From NCBI GenBank assembly GCA_951802195.1, contig OX637635.1:736982-800981 (forward strand): DNA of 64,000 nucleotides. The letters are read 5' to 3'. Each line of letters opens with the position of its first letter. Position 1 is the first letter of the stretch. Source of the stretch: Tausonia pullulans. Its lineage: Eukaryota; Basidiomycota; Tremellomycetes; Cystofilobasidiales; Mrakiaceae. The translations under genes were made by a program, and so were the position numbers. The notes beneath the pieces are model-generated. The model was not told the origin of the DNA, did not search any database, and was given only the letters and a program-made list of their open reading frames with translations. Shown here piece by piece: positions 1 through 12,464 of the stretch.

Positions 1-275
1 ATGCAACGCGGCATATACTCTTCAGCATAGCCAATGTGATCGGAGAACAACGAAAATGGAAGCGCAGACACGACCTAGACGTCAGATCTGTCTCGTCCAC
101 CTGTTCCTCCTGATCCAGCGTTCATAGGTTTTGCTCCATACCATCTCTCTTCTTTTCCAGATCCTCGCAGTGGTAAGACATCTGGTGACCATCGACCGAG
201 ACGCTCGCCGCCGTGTAGCTCGGCGGTGGGTCGAGGTGGTCGTCATTTCTAATCTATAATGTAAAGTATCTCCCG

Positions 276-3200
276 CTATCCTAGACCAAGCTCAAAGTCC
301 CGCTTCGCCTTGCGATTGGTCTCCCTCTTCCGCTTCCTCACGATCTTCTTCTTGCTTGTAAGAGCCTCGAACCGTTCGAGGATGGCGTACATCTCTGGCT
401 CGGTCGCGCGTGCCTCTTCGTCAATGCCGTCGGCCGTCCGGATGGACTTCAGACGGGATTCGTCGGTATCAGCGAAGAGAGATCGGCAAGAGAGGTATAG
501 GCCCGTCAAAGGCGATATGAAGAGGGAGACGGCGCCGGCGGCAGGCATGACGCCAACTGGTGGCAGGAATAGTGACGTCAATGTCATGTCCCTGGGAGGG
601 AGGAACGAAAGAAAAAAAAGTCTCACGGTTCACGAGCGAACGGCCGACACCTTTGGCGACTAGAAGCAGCAGGAGGGAGGGTTCAGAGCCATCTCGGAGG
701 GCTTAAAGATGAAGTCAAAGCTCACCACCCAGAGCGCCGTGCTTGCGACTTCCCTTGGCCGGATCTCTACCGAGCCCGGCGATGCCGTCATGGAAGCCGA
801 AATAGAACGACTGTGGATTTTGTCAGCCTCCTCATCATAGGGTATAGACGCGCGGAGCAAGCTCTCGCTACCTTGATCCCGACGCTCAGGCCGGAGCCGA
901 AGCCGGTGACTCTGCGTCGTCGGCGGACCTTGGACCCATACACTTTTGGCAGATTGACGAAGCCCTCACTGAGGCCTATGGCGGTGTTTATGGCCGCTGC
1001 ATAAAGGCAGGCCTCGTCAGCAACCTTGAAAGCCCGAAGAACGTGAGAGAAGTCCGGCTCTTACCCTTGGGGATCGTCGTGACAATTTTTGTGGCACCCG
1101 CGACCGGATCCGACGTCAATTGACCAATACCGAGGATGGCAAGATCTTTGACAGCGTGCGCTGCGGCATGTAGAGAGCCAGTGACTGGGTCCGTTGCCTC
1201 CTTCCTGTCGAACCAGTGGACCGGTCTAAGCTGTCTGAAAGCAGGCACCTGGGAGCAGAGAAACATGTTTCGACAGACTTTGTGTCGTATTCCTTCGAAC
1301 GATGAAGCTGTAGTTTCTGTGGCTTGAGTTTGCCCTGCCGGATGAGGACTTGAGCCGCGAATGCTGAGAGTCGGAGGGCGTACTTGTGCGACCACCAGAC
1401 TGCGACTCGCGAAGGGTCGACGTCGCAGCTTGATTCAGAAACGGTCAGCGAGGTCGGCGACGGACCGGAAGTAACTAGTGGCTCACATCATATTCTAAGA
1501 GAAAATATGATTAGAGATCAATCCTCCAGCAGCAAGCGCGGAACCAAAGCAGGACTTACGTTGACGGGAAGATGGCGGTAGAAAGCGTCGACGGCCATCT
1601 TGACTCCATCCTGCCAGAGTCCACAGTGGTCAGCCAGCCAGCTGTCAGCCCCAATCTGGTATCTCCGCTCACCTCGCCACGAATCTTCTCTCCGAGCGCT
1701 CTCGCATTCGCAGCCGTTTCGTTCGAAAGCAAGAATCGGATTGCGGCGGCGAGATTAATCTCGTTGAGCTGCTTCGAGGGGATCGGGGTTGGGCCAGCGC
1801 CGGCTCGCTTGACCATCTGCCCCCAGAAGATCTGGTCACCGAAAAAGGGCACTAGATAACGAGAGGTCGGCTTTCTTATCGTCCACATAGTAAGATGGAG
1901 GACTCACCGATGAGCGTGGGGAGACCATTGAGGAGGCCAATCGCGGTCGTGCCTGCCCCACCGTGGTGGACAACGGCTGACATCCTATGAGAAAGAAGGG
2001 AATCCGATAAGCTGGAGGACAAGATTCATCGAGGACAGCGGACGCACCTCGTGAAGAGATAATCATGTGGAACAGGAAAGTCTGTCTGTAACCAGTCAGT
2101 GTCGGTCTCTCAGATGAAGTAAAGTAGAGGGTGGGCACTGACTGAGAAGGAAAACATCCTCAGAGGCCGGGACATCGTCAAGTCCGGCCCAGCCAGTCGA
2201 GATGATTGCTCGCACCCCAGCGGAGCGGACGGCCTCGAACAGGATGCGCGACATGGCCTTGGGGTCCTTGACAGGGACAGAGCCGAAGCTGATAGTTGGT
2301 CAAGCTTTTGATCAGTCCAGGCAAGAGCATACATCTCCTAAAGAGATGGCCTAGTCACCCAATGTAGACTGGCTTAGATCCCGCCTGGAGAAAAGCCTCC
2401 AGACAATCTGGAGGCTTGTAATCAGAGGCGAGGTCGAGAAAGAAGAAGCCTGCAACGTCTGACCATACAAAGAGGGAACGATCAGCGGAGATTGGTGGGA
2501 TCGTAAAAATTGACCGCGGGATATGAGCGCTCACCGAGATTGTGGCGCCAGTCCTTGGGCTTGGGAATTAGGCCGGGCGAGAACGAGTAGATCCACGGCA
2601 ACTGGAGTGCTGATGTCACATTGTGTTCACTAAAAGGTTGAAGAAGAAAGATAGATCTCACCTTCAGCTGATCAAGTAGAGGCGCACCCGAGGGAGTCGA
2701 GAGAGGATCGAGTCCGAGAGTCTTAGTCCGGAAGACGTTGATCGAGTTGGAGAGGCCCTGCCAGGTAATTTGACTGGCAAGAGAGTATGAGAGGAAGTTG
2801 GCAAGCTTCGGCTCAGTCGTCTTGCTGTCGATCTGGACAAGGGGATGACAGAAGGACGATGTGGGTGTCCAAGGCATTGTGAACGTCATTTGAAGGGGAA
2901 CTAGCGCGAGTGATGAGATCAGTTAAAACTCTCGCGCGAGAGAAAGGCATCTCGAGATTGAAACCCACTGCCGAGGTATTCCGCGATGTGAATGTGGGAA
3001 AAGACGGGAGGATTGGCGATGATGGCATCAGCGGCGAAGCGCTCCCCTGTGGCAGGATTCGGGTAAAGTGCTCCCTTGAAGGAGCCCGCCATGATCTGGA
3101 GCATCTTTGGTCAGCTTCCGACGCGAGCAGACAGAAGAGAGCGCTGACCTCGAAAACCATCTTGGTCTTTTTGGCGATGTCGCCATTTGTGAGGCTCTCG

Positions 3201-4043
3201 AAGCCAGGTATGAGGCCGGGGTCTGGAGAGACATAGAAAGTCAATGACGCCCCCCGCTCGTGCCAAGGGAGCTACTGTTTTACTTTTGACCATATAGCTG
3301 TAAATGCAAGATGTACGCTCTTTCAGACCCTGGCAGCATTGTGGGAGCCGATGCGCTGTTGACTCACCTCATGAGTTCTCGAGGATCGCCACCGATGTCG
3401 AAGAACTCGAGACGGCCCCTGCCGGCCTCGTACACGAATTTCTTAAACTCGGCGTGTGTACCTAGCCGGACACGGTGACCGTCCGCTGCAAGAGCGAGAC
3501 CCAGAGCGATGTACGGCTGAACGTCGCCTGCAATTTGTCATCAGTCGGGCGCACACTTTCCTATACCTGAATAATGGTAATCGACTAACCTCTGGATCCG
3601 ACAATCAGTAGAAGAATGCTCATCGTTGGCACACCGTGCCCTCCCCTCCCCTTCAGCGCGCGCTTTCCATTCTCCGCCTCCTGCGCCTCAGGCTCGACCT
3701 TCTCAGCCAGGTATTTCAAGAGGACATCCTCAGCCTTATCGAGCAGGGCGAAGTTGGCGTTGATGCGGCCGTTCATGCCGAGCTTGGCTGTCAAGTTTAT
3801 GTCCCTGCTGGATAACTTGAGCCTGGACGGGTCTGCGACTGGGGTGACAGACAGGCACATATGAGCGGGGGTGCGTGCGTGCGAACCCATGCTGGCTCAG
3901 CACTCACCCTCAGGTCCGAGGACATCTTCATCTTGAGTGGGGTTGAAGCGGAGGGTCTCAATCTCTTGCGTACGATGAGTGGGTTCCGAGGACTGATCGT
4001 CCGATGACTCTGGCTCGGGGAGAGGTGGGAGAGGCCGATTCAT
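276..4043 (-). CDS. Sterol-type UDP-glycosyltransferase (GT1/GT28 fold), multi-exon
   Basis: Predicted to move a sugar from a UDP-sugar onto a sterol or similar lipid at membranes. Chosen start MNRPLPPLPEPES at 4043; an in-frame stop lies upstream with no other ATG between. Exons then give the GT28 N-terminal segment (GDVQPYIALGLAL near 3520), the UDP-sugar binding motif SAVVHHGGAGTT (near 1970), PFFGDQIFWGQMV with GAGPTPIP (near 1820), and DGVKMAVDAFYRHLP (near 1590). After the transferase domain come VAVWWSHKYALRLSAFA and a C-terminal region (GSKVRRRRRVTGFGSG, then DGIAGLGRDPAKGSRKHG) seen in fungal soluble-type sterol glucosyltransferases. The protein ends in a basic stretch, KRKRETNRKAKRDFELGLG. 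There is no GRAM/PH domain in view, so it is not the full Atg26 layout. Family assignment is strong; the acceptor is inference. Exon ends were read by eye from GT-AG and branch sites. Confidence 0.82.
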
Positions 4044-4929
4044 GCGCGAGGCTGTGGCTCCTGTGAGGGATGCTGGATGCAGCCGAGGAGGAGCTTGAGG
4101 AGGCCGTGGACGAGTCAGAGGAAGACGATAAGATGGAGGAGGAAGGGGGCGAGTGGGCGAGGCCGCGTTAAGTCGTCGTCTAGGCTACTGCTAGCGTAGG
4201 TGCCATAGAAAGAAGGCGGGTTCTGGAGAGAGGGAAGGCGAGACGCAGACAAGCGAGGCCATGCGAGTCAACAGGCTCCCCAGACCAAACAGCGGCATCG
4301 GAAGGCACAGCCGAGATCCGCGGTTGTCGCGGAGGAGGCCGCCTGTCCAGAGATTATCGACAGGTGGCAAGCACAGTAGAGAGGAATATCGTCGACCTGC
4401 GACTCTCTCTTGATATCACCCTTTCTTTATATTGTAGGACTACTGACACGAAATCTATCCAGGATTTTCTCCCTTGTCGTCTCCCGCTCTACGCGGTTCC
4501 GAAATGCAGTGACAGACAGTGACAGATGCAGGCTGTGCTAACTTGCGTTTCAGTTGCGATGGCCGAGAGGGGCTAGTTGCGAGAGATATTTGAGCCTCTC
4601 TCGCCTAGTATGACGAAGAATAGTTCGATAATTTTAGCGAGGTTGATCGCTACAGAGGAGATTCGCAGCAGAGAAACCTATCAGACGCGGATTTGCTAAG
4701 GCAGGTAATGCATGACCGGCTAGGAGCCAAGAGATTGAGAGGGAGAGGGAGAAGATCAAATCAGATACTTTCGGACACGGAAAAGTATAAGCTGGCGAGA
4801 TTGAAAATTAGTGAGAGGTCTCTCATCGTCCGTAGCAACCGCTTCGACGCGCCACGCCTAAGCACTCTTCGTCGCCTCTCGTCGCCGCGTCAACATTCCC
4901 CAAACGACCATCCCTGTCTCTTCGCCCTC
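4044..4929. promoter_or_regulatory. Divergent intergenic region between glycosyltransferase and SEC15
   Basis: These 886 bp separate two divergently transcribed genes and must hold both promoters and 5' UTRs. The part next to the glycosyltransferase (4050-4180) is open on the minus strand but has no ATG and is closed by a stop, so I read it as 5' UTR. I see no clear TATA box or repeat. Confidence 0.4.
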
Positions 4930-7900
4930 ATGGCGGCCCCTACGCGTCGAAAGACTCACTTCAGCAACGTCGAGATTGAACAGCTTCTTTCCCAGGTCAG
5001 TCCCGAGCGTCTTGATCAACTAGCTGGCCCTCCCCTTTGCATGCACAACGCGTCGACTCTCCTATCCCCTTCCTTCTTGACAACATGCATCGACTGCTGA
5101 CACTGCTGCTTGTTCAGATCACCCTTGCAGAGCCAGCCGCACCCTCCAGCTCGTCCGCCACGTCAATTCCTGGTCAGGGCCTCGTCCCGGCCGGCCAAGA
5201 CAACTTCGAACCCCTCGGGGCCGTCATCAAGCAGCTGCACGATCAGGGCCTTGAGGATGTCTTCCTCCGGAGCCTGGGAAAGTTCGTCGAGGACAAGGAG
5301 AGCGAGATCGAGAAGATCTGCGGTGAGAACTATCAGGTGAGCGGGTGTCAGTGACGCCTAGGCACTCGCTTACATCCGAGACTCATCACGCGCCGCTCTT
5401 CCCCCCTTTGTAGGACTTCGTTTCGTCCATCTCGACGCTTTTGACCGTCAGACAGGGCACCGTCCATCTCCGGCATCGCATCGGTGAGCTGGACTCGCAG
5501 ATGGGTCAGGTCGGCCAGGCTCTCATGGACAAGGTCCGTTGTCCTGAGCGTCTCGCGTCTTCATTCGTCGTTGGCGCGCCGACGACGTGATTCCGTCGGC
5601 CGGCTTCTGATCTCGGTCTTTCAACCTGCAGAAAAAAGCCCTCCTCAAGCAGCGATGTGTGGTCGAGAACCTCGACAACGCCATCGAGACGCTCCAATCG
5701 TGCCTCCGTGTTCTTGACCTCGTCAATCGCGTCGGAGAGATGATTCGCGAGGGCAAATACTGGGGCGCGCTTCGAGTCAGCTACCATCCTCATATTCAGA
5801 CAACGAAGGGGAGAGGAGCTGATTTTTTTTCCTTCTCTCATCAGTCCCTCGATGATGTCCTCCAGCTTCCGCCATCTCCTCTCTCCCAAACGCCATTCTT
5901 TCTTCATATTCTCTCTTCTTTGCCCTCGTTGCGCTCTCAAGTCCGGGAGGCCGTCACGGCGTCTCAAAAGTCGTGGCTGTTTGACATTCGAAGTTCAAGC
6001 GGGCAGATTGGCAAGCTCGCGATTGACGAGATGAAGCGCCGGTCCAAGCGATGGAAGCTTCGCAAGGAGCGCGACCCAGCGGCCCTTGGTGGAGCCGCCA
6101 GGCTCGGGAGGGTTGGAGGGGCCGTCGAGAGCGTGCTTAACGAGCGGAATGAGTGTGCGTTCCCCACCATTTGCGGCTTAAGGCTTCCTGAAGCTGATAC
6201 ATCGTCCCAGTCGATGTCCTGGACAACGAGCACGTCAAGATCGACTTTAAGCCGCTTTATCAGTGCATCCACATCTACGACGCGCTTGATGCGCGTGCTG
6301 ATCTCCAGCGGAACTATCAGGAGGATCGCAAGGTGCAGATATGCCCACCGGTACCCCCTAAATCCCCCGCTGATTGACTTTCATATTTGCGCCCCATTTC
6401 TAGACGCAAGCTAATCTCATCCTCTCCCAACGGGCATCCGTGACGCCTGCGACGATCCTCATGGTTCTCCCCTCGCTTATGGAGGAGCTCATCGGCTTCT
6501 TCATCATCGAATCGCGCGTTCTCCGCTCGACGCGCGAATTCCGCTCCAGTCGAGACGTCGATGATCTCTGGGACGACATGTGCCAAAAGATCGTCACCAT
6601 TGTCGGCGGAGGGCTCGAGGGATGCGAAGAGCTTGACACGTTCCTGGGTGTGAAGGAGCAGGTCCTCATGTTCATCCAGACGCTCGAGGTGAGCAGGTGA
6701 TACTCGGACAGAGGGATCTTCATGGTGGACTGATTTCCCTCTTGATCGATTCAGGGCTTTCTTTACTCGGTAGATCAGCTCACGACGCTGCTCCTGACCC
6801 TTTTTGAGAGGTACTCGAAGCTGCTCGAGCGGCGATTCGCTGCCTCATTCGACGACGTGAGTTTCCTCACTTGAACTGCAACTGACAGGAAGATTGGTGA
6901 CGGACGGACTTGCTCTCCTTCTAGGTCATTCTCAAGGACGACTATCAGCCGATGCAGGTCGACGATGCGGACGAGTTTAGCAAGATCATCAGCGTCTGCT
7001 GGATGAAGGAGGTCGATGTCGATGCGCTTCAACTGTCAGTGCCAGTGGGTGTCGTCCTTCGGCTTGACCACTCCCTGACTGGACTTGCCCCCCTCAACTA
7101 GTCAATCCTTCCCGCTTGCAATGCCCTTCTCGCAGGCCTACCCCATGTGCTGCATCGACATCCGCAACTTTGTTGACCTCTTCTACCAATTCGTTGACGG
7201 CGTCAGCAACCATCACAAGGACACCGATGAGCTTCTTCGCAAGGTCCGTCTGATCTCCCCCGCTCTTTTTCTCTTTCCCACTGTCGCTGACCATTCTCTT
7301 ACTGGCCTTGCTTCCAGTCACTCGACGAGATTCTCATCCACCACGTCAGCGAAAACATTGGAACTATGTTGAAGGGCATGAACAACCTATCGCAGATTGC
7401 CCAGGTGGTCATCAATCTTGAACACTTCAAGACAGCTTGCCTCGAGCTTGAAGTGGTGCTGATGAACCTCCGGTGGGTCCCGGTAACTTGTCGTGCTCCT
7501 CGTCTTGCCGCTGAATCTCACCTTCCTCTCTTCATCTTTAGCGCGGCCCAGCGCGGTGGCTCCGTGCGACTATTTTCGCTCCCGTCATTCGACCAGACGC
7601 TCGCCATCGCCCAGCAGCAGATCTCAACCGTCATTGCCTCCAAGCTCGACGATTTCTTTGAGCTCGCAGAGCTTGACTGGACGCCTGCTCAACCGTCGGC
7701 GCGTGCGTCGGACTATATTGACGAGATGATCGGCTTCCTCAACAACTTCGTTGACGCCGTTCTTTCGGCACTTGAGGACGACGTCCGCGGGGAGACATAC
7801 CGCCGGGCGTACAAGCACATCGCCGACACGATGATCGGTTGGCTGTCAAGTCCAGACATCCCTCGTCTTAATGAAAACGCGCTCGCCAATATCGCCAAGG

Positions 7901-8269
7901 ACGTGGCATTTATTGACCAGCAGATGCGTCGATTGGGCAAGGGTGACTTGGCCGAGTCTTTCAGCGAGCTCAAGCTCGTCAGTCGTTCTCTACTCTGCTG
8001 CCCCCCCCCCCTTCTTCCGCTGTGCTGACTGCTTTTGCGCTTGTCGGCAACAGACGACCTCTCTCATTCTCTCAGGTCAGCTGGGGGCCTACATCCAGAA
8101 CCCAACCGTCCGCCGACAGAATGCGGCCGTCCAGCCCCGGCGCCTCTCCGCCGTGCTTACCAAACTCGCGCGATATGGGCTCGAGCGGCCAGGCCAAGCG
8201 AGGGAGTATGAGAAGGGTCAGGCTAGGCGCGTCCAGGCGGAGGAGGTCCGGCGAATGGCGGTGGCGTAA
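4930..8269 (+). CDS. SEC15: Exocyst complex subunit Sec15 (EXOC6 family)
   Basis: Subunit of the exocyst, which tethers secretory vesicles to the plasma membrane; in yeast it binds the Rab GTPase Sec4. The start MAAPTRRKTHFSNVEIEQL at 4930 is followed by a short exon and a GTCAGT donor. Conserved stretches read across exons: ENLDNAIETLQSCLRVLDL (coiled-coil region), then the hallmark FDVLDNEHVKIDFKPLYQ and QEDRKTQANLILSQRASV near 6210-6440. The C-terminal helical-bundle domain includes EELIGFFIIESRVLRS, KIISVCWMKEVDVDALQ and DVAFIDQQMRRLGKGDL. At least ten introns are visible. The stop at 8267-8269 lies only 84 bp from the 3' end of the convergent ELG1 gene. Spliced length of roughly 750-800 aa is normal for the family. 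Confidence 0.9.
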
Positions 8270-8353
8270 GAGACTTGTGTTTGATGGGATTCTTGACGAT
8301 CTTGATGACCTGCAACGACGACTCACAGCCCGCGAGATTGACAGCATACATCG

Positions 8354-11300
8354 TCACCAGACCAGACCGCTCTTCCTCCCGGCCTCCATTTCCCTCTCGC
8401 CCAGTCTCCATAGGTACCCTTGTGAACTAACACCTGCACCACCTGTACCGCCCCTCGCCTCACCTGCCCACTCCGCCATCGTCGCCTTGGTCGCGACAAT
8501 CGACAAGTTGGCCGCCTGTGCGCTTGCCCGCATCATCCTGCCGGATCTGCGGCCTGATGCTCCCATCCTCGAGCCCGACTCGGCCCCCTTGAGCAAGCGC
8601 TCGAGGTCGTCTGCGGCGAGAAGCGTCCGCATCGCGGGGGCGTAGTCGAGGATGAGCGCCGGAGAGGGCAGGAGCGGAGCCGGAGGGTCGATCTGAGGGG
8701 CGAGGAAGGTGAGAAGGGTGTCCAAGTGCGAGACCCTGCATGGGAAAGCGCATGTTAGCATCAAGATCACTAGGAGAGAGAGCGTGCTGCATACGACCAT
8801 ACCTCGCAGCGCTGAGCTCCACCGTGGTCGGTCGGGCCGGAGACGAGGCGAATGATGGCAGCTTGCCCCGAGTCGATGAATCAAAGACCCATCGCGCCAA
8901 GAGACCCGCCTCGAGCGCTATCTCCCCCTCGCGACTCGTCTCAGCAAGGCCAGGTGCGAGCGGGTCGATGGTTGGCTTGGGCAAAAGGCCGTAGCCGGTC
9001 TCGTCGTCCGCCGAGGGCTCGAACCGGTCAATCTCGAGCAGCTCTGATGCTGTTGTAGGGCGGTTGTCGATGTATGCATCGACAAAGGAGAGCGTGTCGA
9101 CGAGTGCAGTGATTGCCCGGAGCGCTGAAATCGGCTCAAGGGGCGAAATGGTGAGCGGAGGGACCGGAGAGACAGTCGGACCAGCGGGGCGAGTCCAGTC
9201 CAGCAACTCATCGGTAAGGGCACCGCCGTGAGTGAGGTGGGCCTCGAGGGAAGTTGCTCTGCGGGCCGCGTTAGCGGATGTGGTCACGACGCCGCCGAGT
9301 TGAAGCGCGTGGAGACTGCGTCGAAGGTCGGGTCCATCTGGAACCTGGCTCGGCGCCGGATGGCCCGGCTGATCGCCGAGGGAGGGCGCCAGGGAGCGGT
9401 GGATCTGCGACGAGTACAGCTCGGCAATGGCGCCGGGGTCGGGAGAGACGTCGAGAGCTCGAGCGATGACTTCGAGGTAGGGGACGACAAGGTAACTCGG
9501 CGGAGGAAGAAAACGGAGGGTAGTTTGAAGAGGCAGCTCGGCGAGCGGAAGGGTGGACGGATCTGCCGAAGATGATCGCTGTCAACAAGACCTCTCAGAG
9601 CCTAAGCCCGACAGAGACATACCGTTGCAGGTCATCACGATGGGCCGTCGCGACTCGCCGATGACGCTAATCACGCTCTGCCAGAAACCCTTGTCCTCCT
9701 CAAAGAGGATATCGACCTCCTCAAGCAGGATAAGTGACTGCTTGACCTTGTTTCCGCCCAAGGCGCCGCCTACGAGCGAACTGTTTGAGACAGCCTCACG
9801 AATCTGCTCGCCTAGAGGCGCCGCTGAGCGGGAATGAATCGTGTCAATCTCGTCGACATCGATGGACGTCGTGTCCGTGGTCGCCGCTGACTTAGAGCCA
9901 GCGCCGCCCGTCATCAGAAGGGCGAAGGCGTTGTTATATGGTTTGGCCTTCTCATTCCCCTTGGGCACTGATGCGGCACTGTTGCTCCTTCCCCGTCCTC
10001 CTCCTGTCCCACCTTTGGCGACAAGATGGCTCTTGCCAACTTCGCCAATCATGTTAGCAAGGGCGAAGCCACTGCGCTTGCCGACCCCCGGGTAGACTTC
10101 GAAGATATCCCATCCGAGCTCGCTTGCGCACGCGTAGACGGCAGCCGTTTTGCCCGATCCGGGGGGGCCAACGAGGAGAATCGAATTGGTGAGCTGGGAG
10201 GCAAGGGAAGGGTAGGTTTCCACCTTGCTGCTACCGCTGTTGCTGGCCTTGCTGCTGAGAGAGCCCAATGACTGAAGAGCGGGGCCGAGGGGGCCGGCGA
10301 GCTCGTCGGACTCGTCGAACTCGCCGATCTCCTCCATTTCCCTGTCCTCCTCCTCATCGCTTTCAACGATCCAGTCGTCCTCCCGCCGGGCCTTCTTCTT
10401 CGTCTTGACAACTTTGCGCACGACTTCCTTGCGCTTCCGAGCAGGGCCCTCTTCGCCGAAGGCCGCGGCCGATCTGTGCTTGAGTTCCAGCGCAGAGAGC
10501 CAGTCGCGGAGGTAGATAGCCTCGTCCTCATTGCCGAGGACCTGAGATGCGGCGAGCGGACGGGTCCGGTCGACGAGGAGCTCACGCGAGCTGGCGAAAG
10601 AGGACGAGTAAAAGGCCGGGCTGGGAAGGAAGCGCTGGATAGCGGGGTGCTGGAGGATGAAGGGCGGAATGGTCTGATCGAGAGGGAGCTGCTCCACGGA
10701 CGAGCCGAATAATTTGAGATCCTGAGAATCTGGGTTGGATGGGCCGGCGAGGGCGGGTCCGATGGTTTCACCAGGGCCGACCATGGGCTCCCTCGCCTTG
10801 CCCTTGGCCGCCGAACGAACTCTCCAGGGAAACGACAACGAGCCGTCACTAGGATCTGCCAGGGGAGTGAACGAGAAGCCAACATGGGCGTTATTCCTGT
10901 CCGGCCACGGCGCCTCGATCGCTGGCTGCTGCGATGCTGGGAGCGCTCCCCCTTCTATCTCCGCCTGGCCGTCATCGAGCGCGCGCGGCTTGGTTTTGGG
11001 AGCAAAGAAGGAATGTGCGGGCTTGTTGGCAGATGCTAGGAAGACTTTGGGAGGCTGCTGCAGACGAGTGAAGGTGGTTGAGCTGAGATCGAGAATCGGT
11101 GAGCGCGAGGATCGCGCCAAGTCCACCCCCTCCTCTTCAGCCTCGAGGTCGATGGAGACGGGTGACGAAGCACGATTCATAATCTCTCTCACCCCCCGGA
11201 AGAAGGGGTGTGCCGTCTTGGATGAGAAAGCCGTGGGGAGAGCCGGATGGTCCATCAGCGTGTCCACGCCATCATCGTCATCCGAGATATGGATCGCTGT

Positions 11301-12164
11301 TGGGGCCCAGCCGTCAGAGGGCTCGCGCTTGTTGCGGACGCGATTCCATGCTGCTACTGGACGAAGAGTCCGAGCGTCATCATCCGAGTCGTCTGAGTCG
11401 ACGAGCTGGACGGTAGTAGCATCGAGCGGGGATGGGTTCCGGGAGGACGACGACGCGGCGGCGTTGCCTGATGAACATGCCCACGAGGAAGCCCGAGGTC
11501 GAGGTGAGCAAAAGGAGAAAGAGAGCAGGTCTCGATGCAGGTCTAGAGAGCGACTTCAATAGGGCGGGACTCACCAATGATTTGTTGAGGCGCCGTCGAC
11601 ACTTCGGCTTCGCTCTCTGTGGAATAACAAAAGGCGGACCTCGTCAGAATCGTGCATACAGCACGCCCATACGGAGATCGCTGTAAGAGAGAGACCAAGC
11701 TCTGAATCACTCTTGATAGCACTCATTTTGCTTCTCTTGGTTGCTCTAGGCTTTGACGTCTTGTCCATCGTCCGGACTTCGGCGAGCTCGCTGTCATCGT
11801 GATTCACCTTCACCTTGCCCTTGCCCTTTCCCTGAGCCTTCCCAGCCGAAGACTCAGGCCCACCACCTCCGATTCTCTCCTCTTCCTCCAGCGGGACACG
11901 TACGGCCGCGAGACCCCCGCCCGACCCAGCAAACGCCAGCTTCGCCTGCCTCGCGTCCTTGCTGGCACCGGGGCCGGCGCTGGTCTTCTTGGCTCGAGGC
12001 TTCTTCGCTAGAGGTCCCGCTGGGGGAGCACTGCTGCCGTGGACTTGGTAAGAGGCCTTTGGAGAGCCTGATGGTCGTTTGGGTGCGAAGAGAGGGTAGG
12101 GGACGGGAGTCGAGGGCTTGGAAGGGGGAGGTGACGCTTGAGGAGAAGAGGGGCCGACCTCCAT
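8354..12164 (-). CDS. ELG1: RFC-like AAA+ ATPase Elg1/ATAD5, PCNA unloader
   Basis: Large subunit of the alternative replication factor C complex that unloads PCNA behind replication forks. The start MEVGPSSPQASPPPSKP at 12164 is chosen for its nearby clean exon; an upstream in-frame ATG at 12452 exists, but its leader is Ser/Pro-rich and less convincing. The N-terminal third is low complexity and basic. The big exon (about 9582-11290) holds Walker A GPPGSGKTAAVYACASELG, EVYPGVGKRSG, and a Walker B-type LILLEEVDILFEEDKGFW followed by SRRPIVMTCN (sensor 1). The C-terminal exons (9560-8354) hold LPLQTTLRFLPPPSY and helical segments, ending at YLWRLGEREMEAGRKSG. The LEEVD in place of DExx and the FEEDKGFW phrase are typical of Elg1 rather than Rfc1 or Rad24. 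Confidence 0.83.
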
Positions 12165-12464
12165 AAGAAAACGAAAAAGATGAGAAGAAGATTCTCTGAT
12201 ACACAAAAAGGGGTTCGAGTCGGAAGGTCGGGGAGGGGAGAAGCTGGGGGATGGAGGGGAGAGAGCTGGAGATATTGAGGTGGTTGAGGATAGATCGGAG
12301 CGCGACGCGTCGAGCTCGAGAGGGAGAGGGTGAGCGCGTCGCCGCCTCCCGAATTGCGCAGCGACCGCTGCCAGCCGAGTTTTGCATTCATCAACCACTG
12401 TGTCATGACCGTCATTAAGAATAGAAGAAGATGTCGTAAAAAGGGAGGGCAAGAACTAAGGGAC

